From contig CAWBKX010000002.1 of NCBI GenBank assembly GCA_963789565.1, positions 3,224,001 through 3,288,000 of the forward strand: DNA of 64,000 nt, in the 5' to 3' direction. This document shows positions 17,388-26,695 of this stretch, piece by piece. Under the pieces are notes generated by a model. That model did no database searches. It saw nothing but the letters and a program-made list of their open reading frames with translations, and had not been told where the DNA came from. Source of the stretch: CALAGB01 sp963789565. Lineage in GTDB: Bacteria > Chloroflexota > Chloroflexia > Thermomicrobiales > Thermomicrobiaceae. The translations under genes and the position numbers were made by a program. Numbering within the stretch: the stretch's first letter is position 1; the number at the start of each line of letters is the position of its first letter.

Positions 17388-19472
17388 CTACGGCGTGGAC
17401 GTCGCTGACGGCGACGCCGACGGGCCGCCGCCCAACAGGCCGTTGAGAGTTGGGCCGATCAATGGGGCGGTTGGTGGATTCGGAACTACGCTGAACGCGG
17501 GACCATCCGGCGAGTCTCCCGACGTCTCTGTCGGCGTGGACGTCGCTGATGGCGTCGCCGTTGCGGTTGGAGCGACCGTCGACGTCGGAGTCGTTGACTG
17601 TGACGCCGCCGGCGTCCCGGTCGACGTTGCTGTCGCGGTTGGCGTGGATTCCGACGTGTTGGTCGGCTCCGCTGACGGACTTGGAGTCGCGGCCGGAGTG
17701 GCCGACGGAGTTGTGTTCGCATCAGGCGTCTTCGTGGCCGTTGCTGTTGGAGACGGTGTAGGAGTTGCGGCTGCCGGGGACGCCGTTGGGGAAGGTGTTG
17801 CTGCTGGAGCATCGGTCGGGCTCGGAGTTGGCGATGGCGTCTCCGGTGGCGCGGGCGGTGGAGTCGAACTCGGCGCGTTCGTGGTTGCGTTGGCCGACAC
17901 CGTCGTCGTCGAGCCGGACGTGTTCAGTAGCGGGGCGGGGTTGGTCAGTGTCGGCGCGGTTCCAGTTTCGATCCAATTGGCAAAGTAAACGTAGAGCGTC
18001 AACACCCGGTTGACATAGTCTTGGGTGCAAGTCCCCAGCGCGTCACAGCCTGATCCAAAGTAGCGCGCGACAGCATCCTGGATGGTTCCGCCGCTCCCCA
18101 GCGTTTCCGCAAGATAGCGTGCTGCTGCATCGATGTTGCTCGCGGGGTCAGTCCACTTGTCCTGGGCAACTCCCAGACGCGTCAACTGATCGGGCATCAC
18201 CTGCATCAGTCCGAGAGCACCGGCTGGCGAGACAGCGTTCGGATTTCCGCCCGACTCAACTGCCATTATCGCGGCGATGAGCCCGGCCGGAACGTTATGC
18301 GCTTGAGCCGCTTGCTGGATGAGCGACTGCCACTGCATGACGCCCGCATAGGATGGTGCCGCCTGTGCGTTGGTCGTGGCGAACTGAATTGAACCGGTCA
18401 GCCAAGCCAGCGGGTCGATGGTCTGATTTGTTGCGCCAATACGCACGGAGAAATGCAGGTGCGGACCAGTGGAGTAACCGACAGATCCAACATCCGCGAT
18501 GACCTGTCCAGCGCTCACGTGGTCACCAGCTTTGACGAACGACTTCTCCCAGTGCATGTAGACGGTTTCGTATCCAGCATTTGACCCATCGTGGTCGATG
18601 ACGAGCATCGAATTGCCGCTGGCCGTTGACGGGTCAATTCCGGCAAATGCGACCGTCCCGCTGGCAGCTGCCACGATCGGCGTTCCGGCGGTCGCGGCCA
18701 AGTCGACACCATCGTGGAAGCTCGGTTGGTCGCTGGGGCAGAAGGACGGACTCGGGTATCCGGCATTGAGTGGTACGCAACCATACGGCTGCGATATGAC
18801 GTATCCGCCCGCGATTGGAAAGACGCGAGAGCCGGGGGTCACGGACTGCGAAAGGCTTAAGCTCCCGAGGCTGGCGAGTGATGGCGTCACGGTGGTGGAA
18901 AGCTCGGCCTCAGTCTTGACGCCCTGGAATCCCCCATCATTCGGGATCCACGTCCATGAGAAGAACGTGCGGGTGGTCGGGCTAAAATTCAGATACCAGG
19001 AGCCATTCGTCCAGCGCTTGGCCGACGAATTTCCGGAATCGATGATCTTGCGCGGACCATTGTCTAGATGGGCGTACGCGGCCGTGAGCGCTGGGTTGCT
19101 TGCGCCGCCCATCACTGAAGGTGGTCCTTCTTCGGACTGTGAGATCTTGGTGCAGTCTGCACAGGTATCTGCAGCAGTAAGCGTGCGCACCAATGTCGCG
19201 ACGTAGGTCGCTGCCGGCAGTGGTTTGCCCAGGCTGTAGTCGTAGTTCAATCCGGTGAACCGCTGCGTACCGTCGTATGAGACGGTGACCCAGTGCCAGC
19301 CCTTTTCCTGACTCCAGGATGAGTTGTCGCGAAACTGTTCCGGAACAACGGAACTCGCGTCAGCGTTCGGCACACTCGTTGCCGCAGAGACTCCCGCGGT
19401 CTGCGCCTGAGAGGCCAGGAGTGATGTCACCAGACAGACTACGATCGCGGCTTTGCGCATTACGTCGTTCAT
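17388..19472 (-). CDS. Secreted cell-wall hydrolase: LytM/M23 peptidase fused to lytic transglycosylase, Pro/Thr-rich tail
   Basis: 694 residues. A signal sequence (MRKAAIVVCLVTSLLAS) is followed by a domain of about 190 residues with paired Cys (CADC) and no clear family. An M23/LytM domain follows with HDGVDLA (His253, Asp257) and GPHLHF (His338, His340). Next is an SLT-type transglycosylase with ESGGNPNAVSPAGALGLMQV and catalytic Glu406. The final 160 or so residues are Pro/Thr/Ser/Ala repeats (SPTPSPTDAP-like), probably a wall-spanning or disordered tail. One polypeptide can thus cut both peptide and glycan strands. A TTG 72 nt upstream is in frame; two ATGs (19472, 19460) are likelier. 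No SD is obvious. Confidence 0.9.
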   Translation of the reverse strand: MNDVMRKAAIVVCLVTSLLASQAQTAGVSAATSVPNADASSVVPEQFRDNSSWSQEKGWHWVTVSYDGTQRFTGLNYDYSLGKPLPAATYVATLVRTLTAADTCADCTKISQSEEGPPSVMGGASNPALTAAYAHLDNGPRKIIDSGNSSAKRWTNGSWYLNFSPTTRTFFSWTWIPNDGGFQGVKTEAELSTTVTPSLASLGSLSLSQSVTPGSRVFPIAGGYVISQPYGCVPLNAGYPSPSFCPSDQPSFHDGVDLAATAGTPIVAAASGTVAFAGIDPSTASGNSMLVIDHDGSNAGYETVYMHWEKSFVKAGDHVSAGQVIADVGSVGYSTGPHLHFSVRIGATNQTIDPLAWLTGSIQFATTNAQAAPSYAGVMQWQSLIQQAAQAHNVPAGLIAAIMAVESGGNPNAVSPAGALGLMQVMPDQLTRLGVAQDKWTDPASNIDAAARYLAETLGSGGTIQDAVARYFGSGCDALGTCTQDYVNRVLTLYVYFANWIETGTAPTLTNPAPLLNTSGSTTTVSANATTNAPSSTPPPAPPETPSPTPSPTDAPAATPSPTASPAAATPTPSPTATATKTPDANTTPSATPAATPSPSAEPTNTSESTPTATATSTGTPAASQSTTPTSTVAPTATATPSATSTPTETSGDSPDGPAFSVVPNPPTAPLIGPTLNGLLGGGPSASPSATSTP

Positions 19473-19771
19473 GCGGCTGAAATGACGAAGGGGCGACGTC
19501 AATTGAAAGCCCTTCCATGCGAGTCCCGAGGCTCCGTTCGACAATACAACGCTCGAGACTGAGGTGAGACGGTCCGGATCGAATTGATTGTCGGTTAGAA
19601 ACCGCCGCCGAAAGCGGCGAAATTGTGAAGAGCCAGCATCGGTGCGAGCAAGGTAGAGGTCATCACCTTCCCATCATGCGGTGGATTGAGTCGGGCTGAA
19701 CTGAGGCAGAAGATGTCCATACTCGATCAAGTTCCGTGTATCTGGCGATACGATGTCCCCAACAACAGCGT

Positions 19772-20677
19772 TCAGGTTCGAGCGTTCTCCGCAGGCGCGG
19801 ATCTCTCGACGTCTGTTGACTCGGCCACGGTGAGGATCGAACCCTCTGAATCGTCCATCCAGCGTCCGATCTGTCGATATTTCTTATAGCGAGTCTCGAC
19901 GACTGAGTCAATTCCGAGTTCACCAACCGAGCGCTCAACCTCAGAGAGGTGACGCTCGATGGCCTCACCGACGCGCAGGATCGTCGCCGCAGCCTGCTCG
20001 TGTGCCGGAACCGGCTCTTCAATCACTTCGTCTGCGATGCCAAAATCCTTGAGATTGCGTGCCGTGATACGAAGGATTTCAGCCGCTTGCGGAGCCTGTG
20101 CAGCGTCTTTCCAGAGAATGGTTGCGCAGGCTTCCGGCGACGCCACCGCGTAAATCGCGTTTTCCAGCATCAGGATACGATCCGCCACCCCAATGGCGAG
20201 CGCTCCACCGCTGCCTCCTTCGCCAATCACCGTGGCGATCGACGGGACGCGCATGGCGGCCATTTCGATCAGATTCTCAGCGATGGCGGTGGCCTGGCCG
20301 CGCTCTTCGGATCCGAGACCCGGATCGGCGGCGGGAGTGTCGATGAACGTCAACACTGGAAGCTTGAACTTCACGGCTATGCGCATCAGTCGCAATGCCT
20401 TGCGATAGCCTTCCGGCTTCGGCATTCCAAAGTTCCGGTCGATGTTCTCGCGGGTGTTGGTGCCTTTCTGGTGGCCCATCGCGATCACAGTCCGGCCATT
20501 GAAGCTGCCTATGCCACCCACGATCGCGTGGTCGTCACCAAACACTCGGTCGCCGTGCAGCTCGACGAACCCGTGAACGAGCCCACGAATGTAATCGAGC
20601 GAGTGCGGGCGGGTCGCGTTGCGAGCCAGCTGAACGCGGTCCCATGCGGTAAGACGATCAGCCACGGACACGCCCAT
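19772..20677 (-). CDS. accA: Acetyl-CoA carboxylase carboxyltransferase subunit alpha
   Basis: About 301 residues. GHQKGTNTRENIDRNFGMPKPEGYRKALRL text, FIDTPAADPGLGSEERGQ and GEGGSGGALAIGVADRI are diagnostic. With AccD it transfers the carboxyl group from carboxybiotin to acetyl-CoA to give malonyl-CoA for fatty-acid synthesis. The start overlaps the 3' end of accD by 20 bp; a TTG further upstream is also in frame. The last 25 or so residues (TVAESTDVERSAPAENART) extend beyond the usual end. No biotin carboxylase or carrier gene is in the window. Confidence 0.95.
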   Translation of the reverse strand: MGVSVADRLTAWDRVQLARNATRPHSLDYIRGLVHGFVELHGDRVFGDDHAIVGGIGSFNGRTVIAMGHQKGTNTRENIDRNFGMPKPEGYRKALRLMRIAVKFKLPVLTFIDTPAADPGLGSEERGQATAIAENLIEMAAMRVPSIATVIGEGGSGGALAIGVADRILMLENAIYAVASPEACATILWKDAAQAPQAAEILRITARNLKDFGIADEVIEEPVPAHEQAAATILRVGEAIERHLSEVERSVGELGIDSVVETRYKKYRQIGRWMDDSEGSILTVAESTDVERSAPAENART

Positions 20678-21593
20678 TCGCAACGACGGCGCGGGAATCA
20701 ACGGTTTCGGCTACCAACGGTTTTTCTGTTGCGTGGTGAATCTGGTGAAAATGGCGCAGCAAAGTGCTGACTTTGTCAGGAAGCTGCGAGCGTTCGACGA
20801 CCTGATCGATCATGCCGTGATCGAGCAAGAACTCCGCGGTCTGAAAGCCTTCCGGCAGTTTCTGCCTCGTGACTTGCTCGATGACTCGCGGTCCCGCAAA
20901 GCCGATGATGGCTCCAGGCTCCGCTACGATCACGTCGGCCACGGTCGCGTAGCTGGCGGTGACTCCGCCGTAACAAGGATCGGTCAGGATGGAGATATGT
21001 GGAAGCTTGGCGTCACCAAGATGCGCCAGCGCGGCAGTCGTCTTGGCCATCTGCATCAGAGAGAACATGCTCTCGTGCATGCGGGCGCCGCCCGATGATG
21101 ACACGGTAACGAGACCCCGTCGCTCATCGATTGCGCGTTCTATCGCTCGTACGAGCTTCTCTCCGTAGACCGAGCCCATGCTCGCGCCGAGGAATCCGAA
21201 CTCCGTCACGGCGAGAGAGACCGGTTCGCCGGCAATTGTTCCGCTGCCACACACGAGGGCGTCATTCGACCCCGTCTTGCGCGCGGCGGCGGCGGCCTTA
21301 TCTCGATAGGCATCACCGTTGGCGACAAAGTCCAGCGGGTCGGCCGACCGGAGTTGCGCATCGAACTCGACGAAGCTGCCTGCGTCGACGAGAAAGTCTA
21401 TTCGTTGTCTAGCTGTCAAGCGAGCGTGGTGTTCACAGCGAGGGCAGACGAAGAGTAGTCTCTCCGCGTCTTTTGAGTATTGTAGCTCGTTACACTTTGG
21501 ACACTTGGTCCAAAGATCGTCGGGAATCGATACGGTCTCCTCACCTTGCGCTGGCGGTGAGAATCTGGGCTGTCTTCGGAAGAGTTCGCGCAT
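20658..21593 (-). CDS. accD: Acetyl-CoA carboxylase carboxyltransferase subunit beta
   Basis: 311 residues. An N-terminal Cys4 zinc ribbon (CPKC...CPRCEHHARLTARQRID) and the crotonase fold (SSSGGARMHESMFSLMQMAKT; ILTDPCYGGVTASYA) are typical AccD. The ATG is supported by GAGGTGG. An upstream extension of 16 codons is open but unlike the family. It heads an accD-accA operon with overlapping genes, which favours equal amounts of the two subunits. Confidence 0.96.
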   Translation of the reverse strand: MRELFRRQPRFSPPAQGEETVSIPDDLWTKCPKCNELQYSKDAERLLFVCPRCEHHARLTARQRIDFLVDAGSFVEFDAQLRSADPLDFVANGDAYRDKAAAAARKTGSNDALVCGSGTIAGEPVSLAVTEFGFLGASMGSVYGEKLVRAIERAIDERRGLVTVSSSGGARMHESMFSLMQMAKTTAALAHLGDAKLPHISILTDPCYGGVTASYATVADVIVAEPGAIIGFAGPRVIEQVTRQKLPEGFQTAEFLLDHGMIDQVVERSQLPDKVSTLLRHFHQIHHATEKPLVAETVDSRAVVANGRVRG

Positions 21594-21653
21594 ACCACCT
21601 CGACGAGACCAAGAGGCTCTCGTGCTACTGGCGAGCTTCATGCAATACTGGCG

Positions 21654-21662
21654 AGTATAGCA
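21654..21662 (-). promoter_or_regulatory. Extended -10 promoter of accD-accA
   Basis: TGCTATACT on the minus strand (TG, one base, TATACT). Predicted leader is about 54 nt. No convincing -35, as is common with extended -10 elements. Confidence 0.5.
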
Positions 21663-21803
21663 CAGCCTGTACGGTCAACCTGGCGCGAAATGCATTGTCC
21701 GTGCATGATGGATCTGTCACGTGCAGCGGTTGGCATGTGGGGATAAAGAGTGATTTAGACGCCAAAAACGGGTGTGGTCCGGTGGGTCGGAAAGGGGAGC
21801 CGT

Positions 21804-23081
21804 TTGAACCAGGTTGCGGTGATGATTTTGGCGGGTGGTCAGGGTGAGCGGCTGAGCATCCTCTCGCGTCAGCGAGCGAAGCCCGCGGTGCCATTTGCCG
21901 GCAAATACCGGATCATCGACTTCGCTTTAAGTAATTGCGTCAACTCCGGTCTGTTCGACGTCGCCGTTCTTACGCAATACCGACCCCACTCTCTCAATGA
22001 CCATATCGGCCATGGACGTCCCTGGGACCTGGACCGGGAGCGCAACGGCGGTGTGGTGATTCTGCAGCCATACCTGGGTCGTTCCCATTCCGGCTGGTAT
22101 CGCGGAACCGCGGACGCCATCTACCATAACCTCTTCTTCGTGACACGCGGGCAATTCTCAGACGTATTGATCCTTTCTGGCGACCATATCTACGCCATGA
22201 ATTACGCGCCGATGATCGCGCGGCACCATGAGCTCGATGCCGACGTCACGATTGCGGTTCAGCCGGTGCCCTGGGAGGACGCCAGTCGCTTTGGACTGGT
22301 CACGGTGAATGACGATGACGTTGTCACGCAGTTCGACGAGAAGCCGGACGACCCGCACAGCAATCTTGCATCGATGGGTATTTACGTCTTCAAACGCGAG
22401 ATTCTTCTCGAGGTCTTTGACGACGCGCCCGACGAGATGACCGATTTCGGGCACCAGGTCATTCCCTATCTCATTCGAAATGGTCGCGCCTGCGCGTATC
22501 GGTTCGAAGGCTACTGGCAAGACGTCGGTACGCTGCAATCCTATTGGGAAGCCAACATGGCGCTGTTGGACGACGTTCCGAGACTGAATTTGTACGATCC
22601 TACCTGGCGCGTTCATACCCGTAGCGAGGAGCGTCCGCCAGCCAAGATCATGGAAGGATCGCATGTCTCGCGCAGCCTCCTGTCGCACGGTTGCATCATC
22701 ATTGGCGGGCGCGTCGAGCATTCAGTTCTTTCGCCGGGTGTGGTCGTCCATCGGGATGCGGTCATTCGCGATTCGATCATCATGACCGATACGGTAATTG
22801 GTCCCGGAACGGTCATCGACCGCTGCATCATCGACAAAGAGGTACGTATCGGCGCCGGGTGCTACCTTGGCTATGGTGACGACTACACCTCGAACTGGCT
22901 CGAACCCAAGCGCCTGAACACTGGCATCACGCTTGTCGGTCGCAATGCGACCGTTCCTGATGGCGTTCAGGCTGGACGGAACGTGCTGATTGGCACCGAA
23001 GTCACCGCGGCCGAGTACACCGACCGCGTCATTCCCAGTGGGGACACGATCGACTCACATGTTCCGGCACTCTGGTCATGA
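21804..23081 (+). CDS. glgC: Glucose-1-phosphate adenylyltransferase
   Basis: 425 residues from a TTG with AAAGGGGAG immediately upstream; the frame opens earlier but without family character. MILAGGQGERLSILSRQRAKPAVPF is the nucleotide-binding signature, and RIIDFALSNCVNSG, SGDHIYAMNY and the glucose-binding FEGYWQDVGT are in place. The C-terminal third is a left-handed beta-helix of hexapeptides (VVVHRDAVIRDSIIMTDTVIG). It makes ADP-glucose for glycogen. No glgA or glgB is adjacent. The downstream gene is a GalT-like HIT protein on the same strand. Confidence 0.95.
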   Translation: MNQVAVMILAGGQGERLSILSRQRAKPAVPFAGKYRIIDFALSNCVNSGLFDVAVLTQYRPHSLNDHIGHGRPWDLDRERNGGVVILQPYLGRSHSGWYRGTADAIYHNLFFVTRGQFSDVLILSGDHIYAMNYAPMIARHHELDADVTIAVQPVPWEDASRFGLVTVNDDDVVTQFDEKPDDPHSNLASMGIYVFKREILLEVFDDAPDEMTDFGHQVIPYLIRNGRACAYRFEGYWQDVGTLQSYWEANMALLDDVPRLNLYDPTWRVHTRSEERPPAKIMEGSHVSRSLLSHGCIIIGGRVEHSVLSPGVVVHRDAVIRDSIIMTDTVIGPGTVIDRCIIDKEVRIGAGCYLGYGDDYTSNWLEPKRLNTGITLVGRNATVPDGVQAGRNVLIGTEVTAAEYTDRVIPSGDTIDSHVPALWS

Positions 23082-23273
23082 TCATTGGCCCGGGTTGTTG
23101 CCAAGGCCAGTTCTCGCGGCCCCACGGCGTCGCGCGACGCTTTTCAAACGCCGAGTCTCTGACGTTGATTCTGGACTCCGTCGCACACGTCGCAATCTGA
23201 TAAGCTGTGTCGCCTTCGCGCTCTGGGGTTGGGCGACGAGGCGCATCATTGTTTGGAAGGGAGAGCGCGCTCT

Positions 23274-24392
23274 GTGAATGAGAGAAGCTCGCTCAGCACG
23301 GTCTTACAACAGCGCGCGATCGTCGATCTGGTGGATATCGTCGGTTCGCTTCCCGCTGACGAACGTGACCGGTTCGAGCGACTCTTTCGGGTGGAAGCCT
23401 CGGTAGGTCATCTGATTCCGCCCGGACATATGAATCGTTGGATCGATCGTTATTTCGGTTCGGTGGATCGAGTCACCACTCAGAAGGTGATCAAGGTCAC
23501 CAACCGCGAGACGTTGGAAGAGACACTCTTCAACGAGCTGCGATCGCGCCGTCCGCTCGAGGCGCGCATTCCGGCCGAACTGGCCAACGAGATCGCCAAG
23601 ACGGCCCCCGACCCGTTTTGTGAACCGGATCTCAACACGCCTGAAGACACGTTCGGGCGCATCCGCGGCAAACACACCGTCACGGCCAGCAACATCGCCA
23701 AATACGATGGCTATCACGGAGTCATTATCTTTGACGAGCACGACCCACTGGCCTTCACGCGAGAGATCGTGTTGGATGCGGTGTCGGTTGCCCAGCAGTG
23801 GTTTGCCCGTTCTCACTCGGAGAATTCTTCGGCAATCTATCCACTATTTATGTGGAATTGTCTTTGGAAGAGTGGCGCCTCCATCCCGCACGGGCACGCG
23901 CAAGTCAGTCTGACGCGCGGTCGGCACTACGGCAAGGTAGAGCGCCAGCGTCGAGCAGCGCAGGCCTACCGCCAGCAGTACGGATCAAACTATTTCGACG
24001 ATCTCTTCGCGGCCCATCAGAGTCTGGGCCTGGGACGCGAAATCGACGGCGTGCGCGCCATGACGACGGTCACTCCGCTCAAGGAAAAAGAGGTCATGCT
24101 GCTGGCCGACGATGTCAGCGATCTCCTCGCGTCGGCCGTCTTTCGTGTGCTGCAGTGCATCGTTGAGGACCTCAACGTCGTCTCGTTCAACCTGGTGATG
24201 GCTCAACCGCCGTTGGTAGAGACTGAAGAGGACTGGTCGGGCGTTCCAGTGATCGTGCGTATCGTTGACCGGGGCGACCCGCTCAACCGCACGTCGGACT
24301 TTGGTGCAATGGAGCTGTACGCGGCCAGCGTAGTGTCGAGCGATCCGTTCCGTGTCGCCGAAGTGCTGTGGGGCAGCCTCGATCACCGCTGA
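23274..24392 (+). CDS. GalT-like HIT-superfamily nucleotidyltransferase
   Basis: 372 residues from a GTG with GGAAGGGAG upstream. SGASIPHGHAQV carries the HxHxQ triad of the GalT branch of the HIT superfamily, where the central His is uridylylated; Gln rather than a third His points to a transferase rather than a hydrolase. Upstream is DPFCEPDLNTPEDTFGRI, reminiscent of the GalT CPFC zinc knuckle, but the first Cys is Asp. NIAKYDGYHGVIIFDEHDPLAF matches the strand before the active site. Substrate is unknown; position 192 bp after glgC suggests sugar-1-phosphate metabolism. The superfamily call is firm, the exact reaction not. Confidence 0.7.
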   Translation: MNERSSLSTVLQQRAIVDLVDIVGSLPADERDRFERLFRVEASVGHLIPPGHMNRWIDRYFGSVDRVTTQKVIKVTNRETLEETLFNELRSRRPLEARIPAELANEIAKTAPDPFCEPDLNTPEDTFGRIRGKHTVTASNIAKYDGYHGVIIFDEHDPLAFTREIVLDAVSVAQQWFARSHSENSSAIYPLFMWNCLWKSGASIPHGHAQVSLTRGRHYGKVERQRRAAQAYRQQYGSNYFDDLFAAHQSLGLGREIDGVRAMTTVTPLKEKEVMLLADDVSDLLASAVFRVLQCIVEDLNVVSFNLVMAQPPLVETEEDWSGVPVIVRIVDRGDPLNRTSDFGAMELYAASVVSSDPFRVAEVLWGSLDHR

Positions 24393-24543
24393 GGTCGAGC
24401 TCTCTCCCGAAATGACATTGCCGCTTTGACGTCTTGCGACGTCGAGACGCGCGCTCATATACTGCCATCTCGTTGATCCGTTGCCTTTGCGCGGCCGGTT
24501 CATCGACCGGTAAGCAGTTCGTCGTGCATGACTGGGAGAGTGC

Positions 24544-26643
24544 GTGGAGCAGTCGAAAAACGTTCGCGTCGGCGTCGACATTGGTGGCACATTCACCGAT
24601 CTCCTCGTCCTCGATGAATCCTCCGGAGACTATTTCGTCGGCAAGACGCTGACCACTCCGGACGACCCCTCACGGGCGGTAAGCACCGGACTAGCCGACA
24701 TGCTGCAACGGCACAACGTCGATCCACGCAAAGTGCACCAGATCATTCACGGTACGACGTTGGTGACGAACGCCTTGATCGAGCGGCGCGGCGTTCCAAC
24801 CGCCCTTTTGACCACCAAAGGGTTTCGTGACGCCATCGAGATCGGTCACGAGCATCGCTACGATCTGTACGATCTCTTCCTCGAGCTCCCTCCGCCGCTG
24901 GTTCGACGACGCTGGCGACTTGAGATCGATGAACGTGTTCTTGCCGACGGCACGGTGACTCAGGAGATCAATCCGGCTCAGGTTTCGATGCTCATCGATG
25001 AACTGCGCAGCGGGGGCATCGAGGCGGTGGCGGTCGCGCTGCTTCACAGTTATCGATTCCCGGAACACGAACGGCAGGTCGGCAGCATCCTGGAGCGCGA
25101 AGCGCCAGAAATGACCGTCTCGCTTTCATCAGACGTCGTGCCCGAGATCCGCGAATACGAGCGAACCTCGACGACTATCTGCAACGTCTACGTCCGGCCG
25201 GTTGTCGATCGCTACCTGGAGCGACTGGACGACTCACTTCGAGATCTTGAAGTCGATTCGAGTCTGCTGATCATGCTGTCGTCAGGCGGAATTTGCACGG
25301 TCGAGACCGCGCGTCGCTACCCAATTCGGCTCGTCGAATCAGGTCCGGCCGCCGGCGCGCTGGCGGCGGCTCATCTCGGGAGCACGATGGGCGTGGAAGA
25401 TCTCCTCTCGTTCGATATGGGTGGTACGACCGCCAAGGCGTGTTTGATCGATCGAGGCAAACCCCTGACGTCGTCCCAGTTCGAGGTCAGTCGCGTCTAT
25501 CGGTTCAAGAAGGGGAGCGGTTTTCCCGTCAGCGTGCCGGTCATCGAGATGATCGAGATCGGCGCCGGCGGTGGAAGCATCGCGTCGGTCGACAGTCTTG
25601 GTCTACTCAAGATTGGTCCTCGAAGCGCAGGAGCAGTTCCCGGTCCGGCTTGCTACGGCCAGGGGGGAAACGAGCCGACTGTCACTGATGCCGACCTGTT
25701 GCTCGGTTATCTCGACCCCGATTTCTTCCTGGGTGGGACGATGACGCTTGATCGTGACGCGGCCGAACGTGCGATCGCCGAAAAGGTGGCCCAGCCACTT
25801 GGCCTGACGACGTTGCAGGCGGCGTGGGGCATCCATCAGCTCGTCAACGAGAACATGGCCAGCGCGGCGCGCGTCCATGCGGTCGAGCGCGGAAAAGATC
25901 CGCGCAGGTATCCGATCTTCGCGTTTGGTGGCGCGGGACCGGTCCATGCATTTGGCGTCGCCAGCATCTTGCATGCGCCCGGACTGATCATCCCAACAGG
26001 TGCGGGCGTTGCCTCGACCATCGGGTTTCTTGTTGCTCCACTGGCTTTCGATTTTGTGCGCTCAGCGATAAGTCGGCTCGATCGCATCAACTGGGATGAG
26101 CTGAACCGGATGTTCGGCGAGATGGAACACGAGGGCCGGAACCTGCTTGAGCGCGCCGGAGTTGCCAGCAATGACGTGGAGGTTCGCCGCACGGCCGAGC
26201 TGCGCTATGTCGGTCAGGGACACGAAGTTTCTGTGCCAGTGCCCGATGGCAGCTTGAGCGCAGCATCTCTCCCCGCGATCCAAGAGCAGTTTGAGCAGCT
26301 CTATCAGCATCTCTATCAACGGACCGCCCCAGGTAACCCGATCGAGACCGTCAGCTGTCGGGTGGTCGTGTCCGGACCCACACCGAGCCTGCCAGCGATC
26401 AACCTGCGTGGAGACGTTTCGAGCGGCGCCGTGTCGGCGCTGAAAGGGACACGTGCGGCTTACGACCCAACGGTGGGCGAGATGCGCGAAACCCCGGTGT
26501 ATGACCGTTATCGACTCGCGGCCGGAGATGCAGTTGACGGCCCCGCAATCGTGGAAGAACGGGAGTCGACGTTCGTGCTAGGCGCGAATGCGACAGCTCA
26601 TGTCGACCAGCGTCTCAATCTCATCGTGGATCTATCGAGTTGA
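24544..26643 (+). CDS. Hydantoinase/5-oxoprolinase subunit A (HyuA family)
   Basis: 699 residues from a GTG with GGGAG upstream. RVGVDIGGTFTDLLV is the first phosphate-binding loop of the ASKHA fold, HGTTLVTNALIERRG follows, and SFDMGGTTAKACLI is the second loop; the Gly-rich IEIGAGGGSIASVD is also conserved. The family uses ATP to open cyclic amides (5-oxoproline, N-methylhydantoin) or to carboxylate acetone or acetophenone, always with the B subunit, which is encoded next. ABC-transport genes on the same strand suggest an imported substrate, but which one cannot be read. Confidence 0.93.
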   Translation: MEQSKNVRVGVDIGGTFTDLLVLDESSGDYFVGKTLTTPDDPSRAVSTGLADMLQRHNVDPRKVHQIIHGTTLVTNALIERRGVPTALLTTKGFRDAIEIGHEHRYDLYDLFLELPPPLVRRRWRLEIDERVLADGTVTQEINPAQVSMLIDELRSGGIEAVAVALLHSYRFPEHERQVGSILEREAPEMTVSLSSDVVPEIREYERTSTTICNVYVRPVVDRYLERLDDSLRDLEVDSSLLIMLSSGGICTVETARRYPIRLVESGPAAGALAAAHLGSTMGVEDLLSFDMGGTTAKACLIDRGKPLTSSQFEVSRVYRFKKGSGFPVSVPVIEMIEIGAGGGSIASVDSLGLLKIGPRSAGAVPGPACYGQGGNEPTVTDADLLLGYLDPDFFLGGTMTLDRDAAERAIAEKVAQPLGLTTLQAAWGIHQLVNENMASAARVHAVERGKDPRRYPIFAFGGAGPVHAFGVASILHAPGLIIPTGAGVASTIGFLVAPLAFDFVRSAISRLDRINWDELNRMFGEMEHEGRNLLERAGVASNDVEVRRTAELRYVGQGHEVSVPVPDGSLSAASLPAIQEQFEQLYQHLYQRTAPGNPIETVSCRVVVSGPTPSLPAINLRGDVSSGAVSALKGTRAAYDPTVGEMRETPVYDRYRLAAGDAVDGPAIVEERESTFVLGANATAHVDQRLNLIVDLSS

Positions 26644-26695
26644 TCCGCGACTGATCCCGCGCGTATGCAGCCCTGAATGTCGTTGGAGGTCCCAC

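Noticed and set aside
17486..17812. Thr/Pro-coding repeats considered as tandem DNA repeats or CRISPR
   Set aside because: Repeats are imperfect, codon-phased and continuous with the hydrolase reading frame; there are no regular spacers. No CRISPR array was seen elsewhere.
17395..17988. 197-codon Val/Gly/Ala-rich frame opposite the tail of the wall hydrolase
   Set aside because: Mirror of the Pro/Thr-rich repeats; no start signal.
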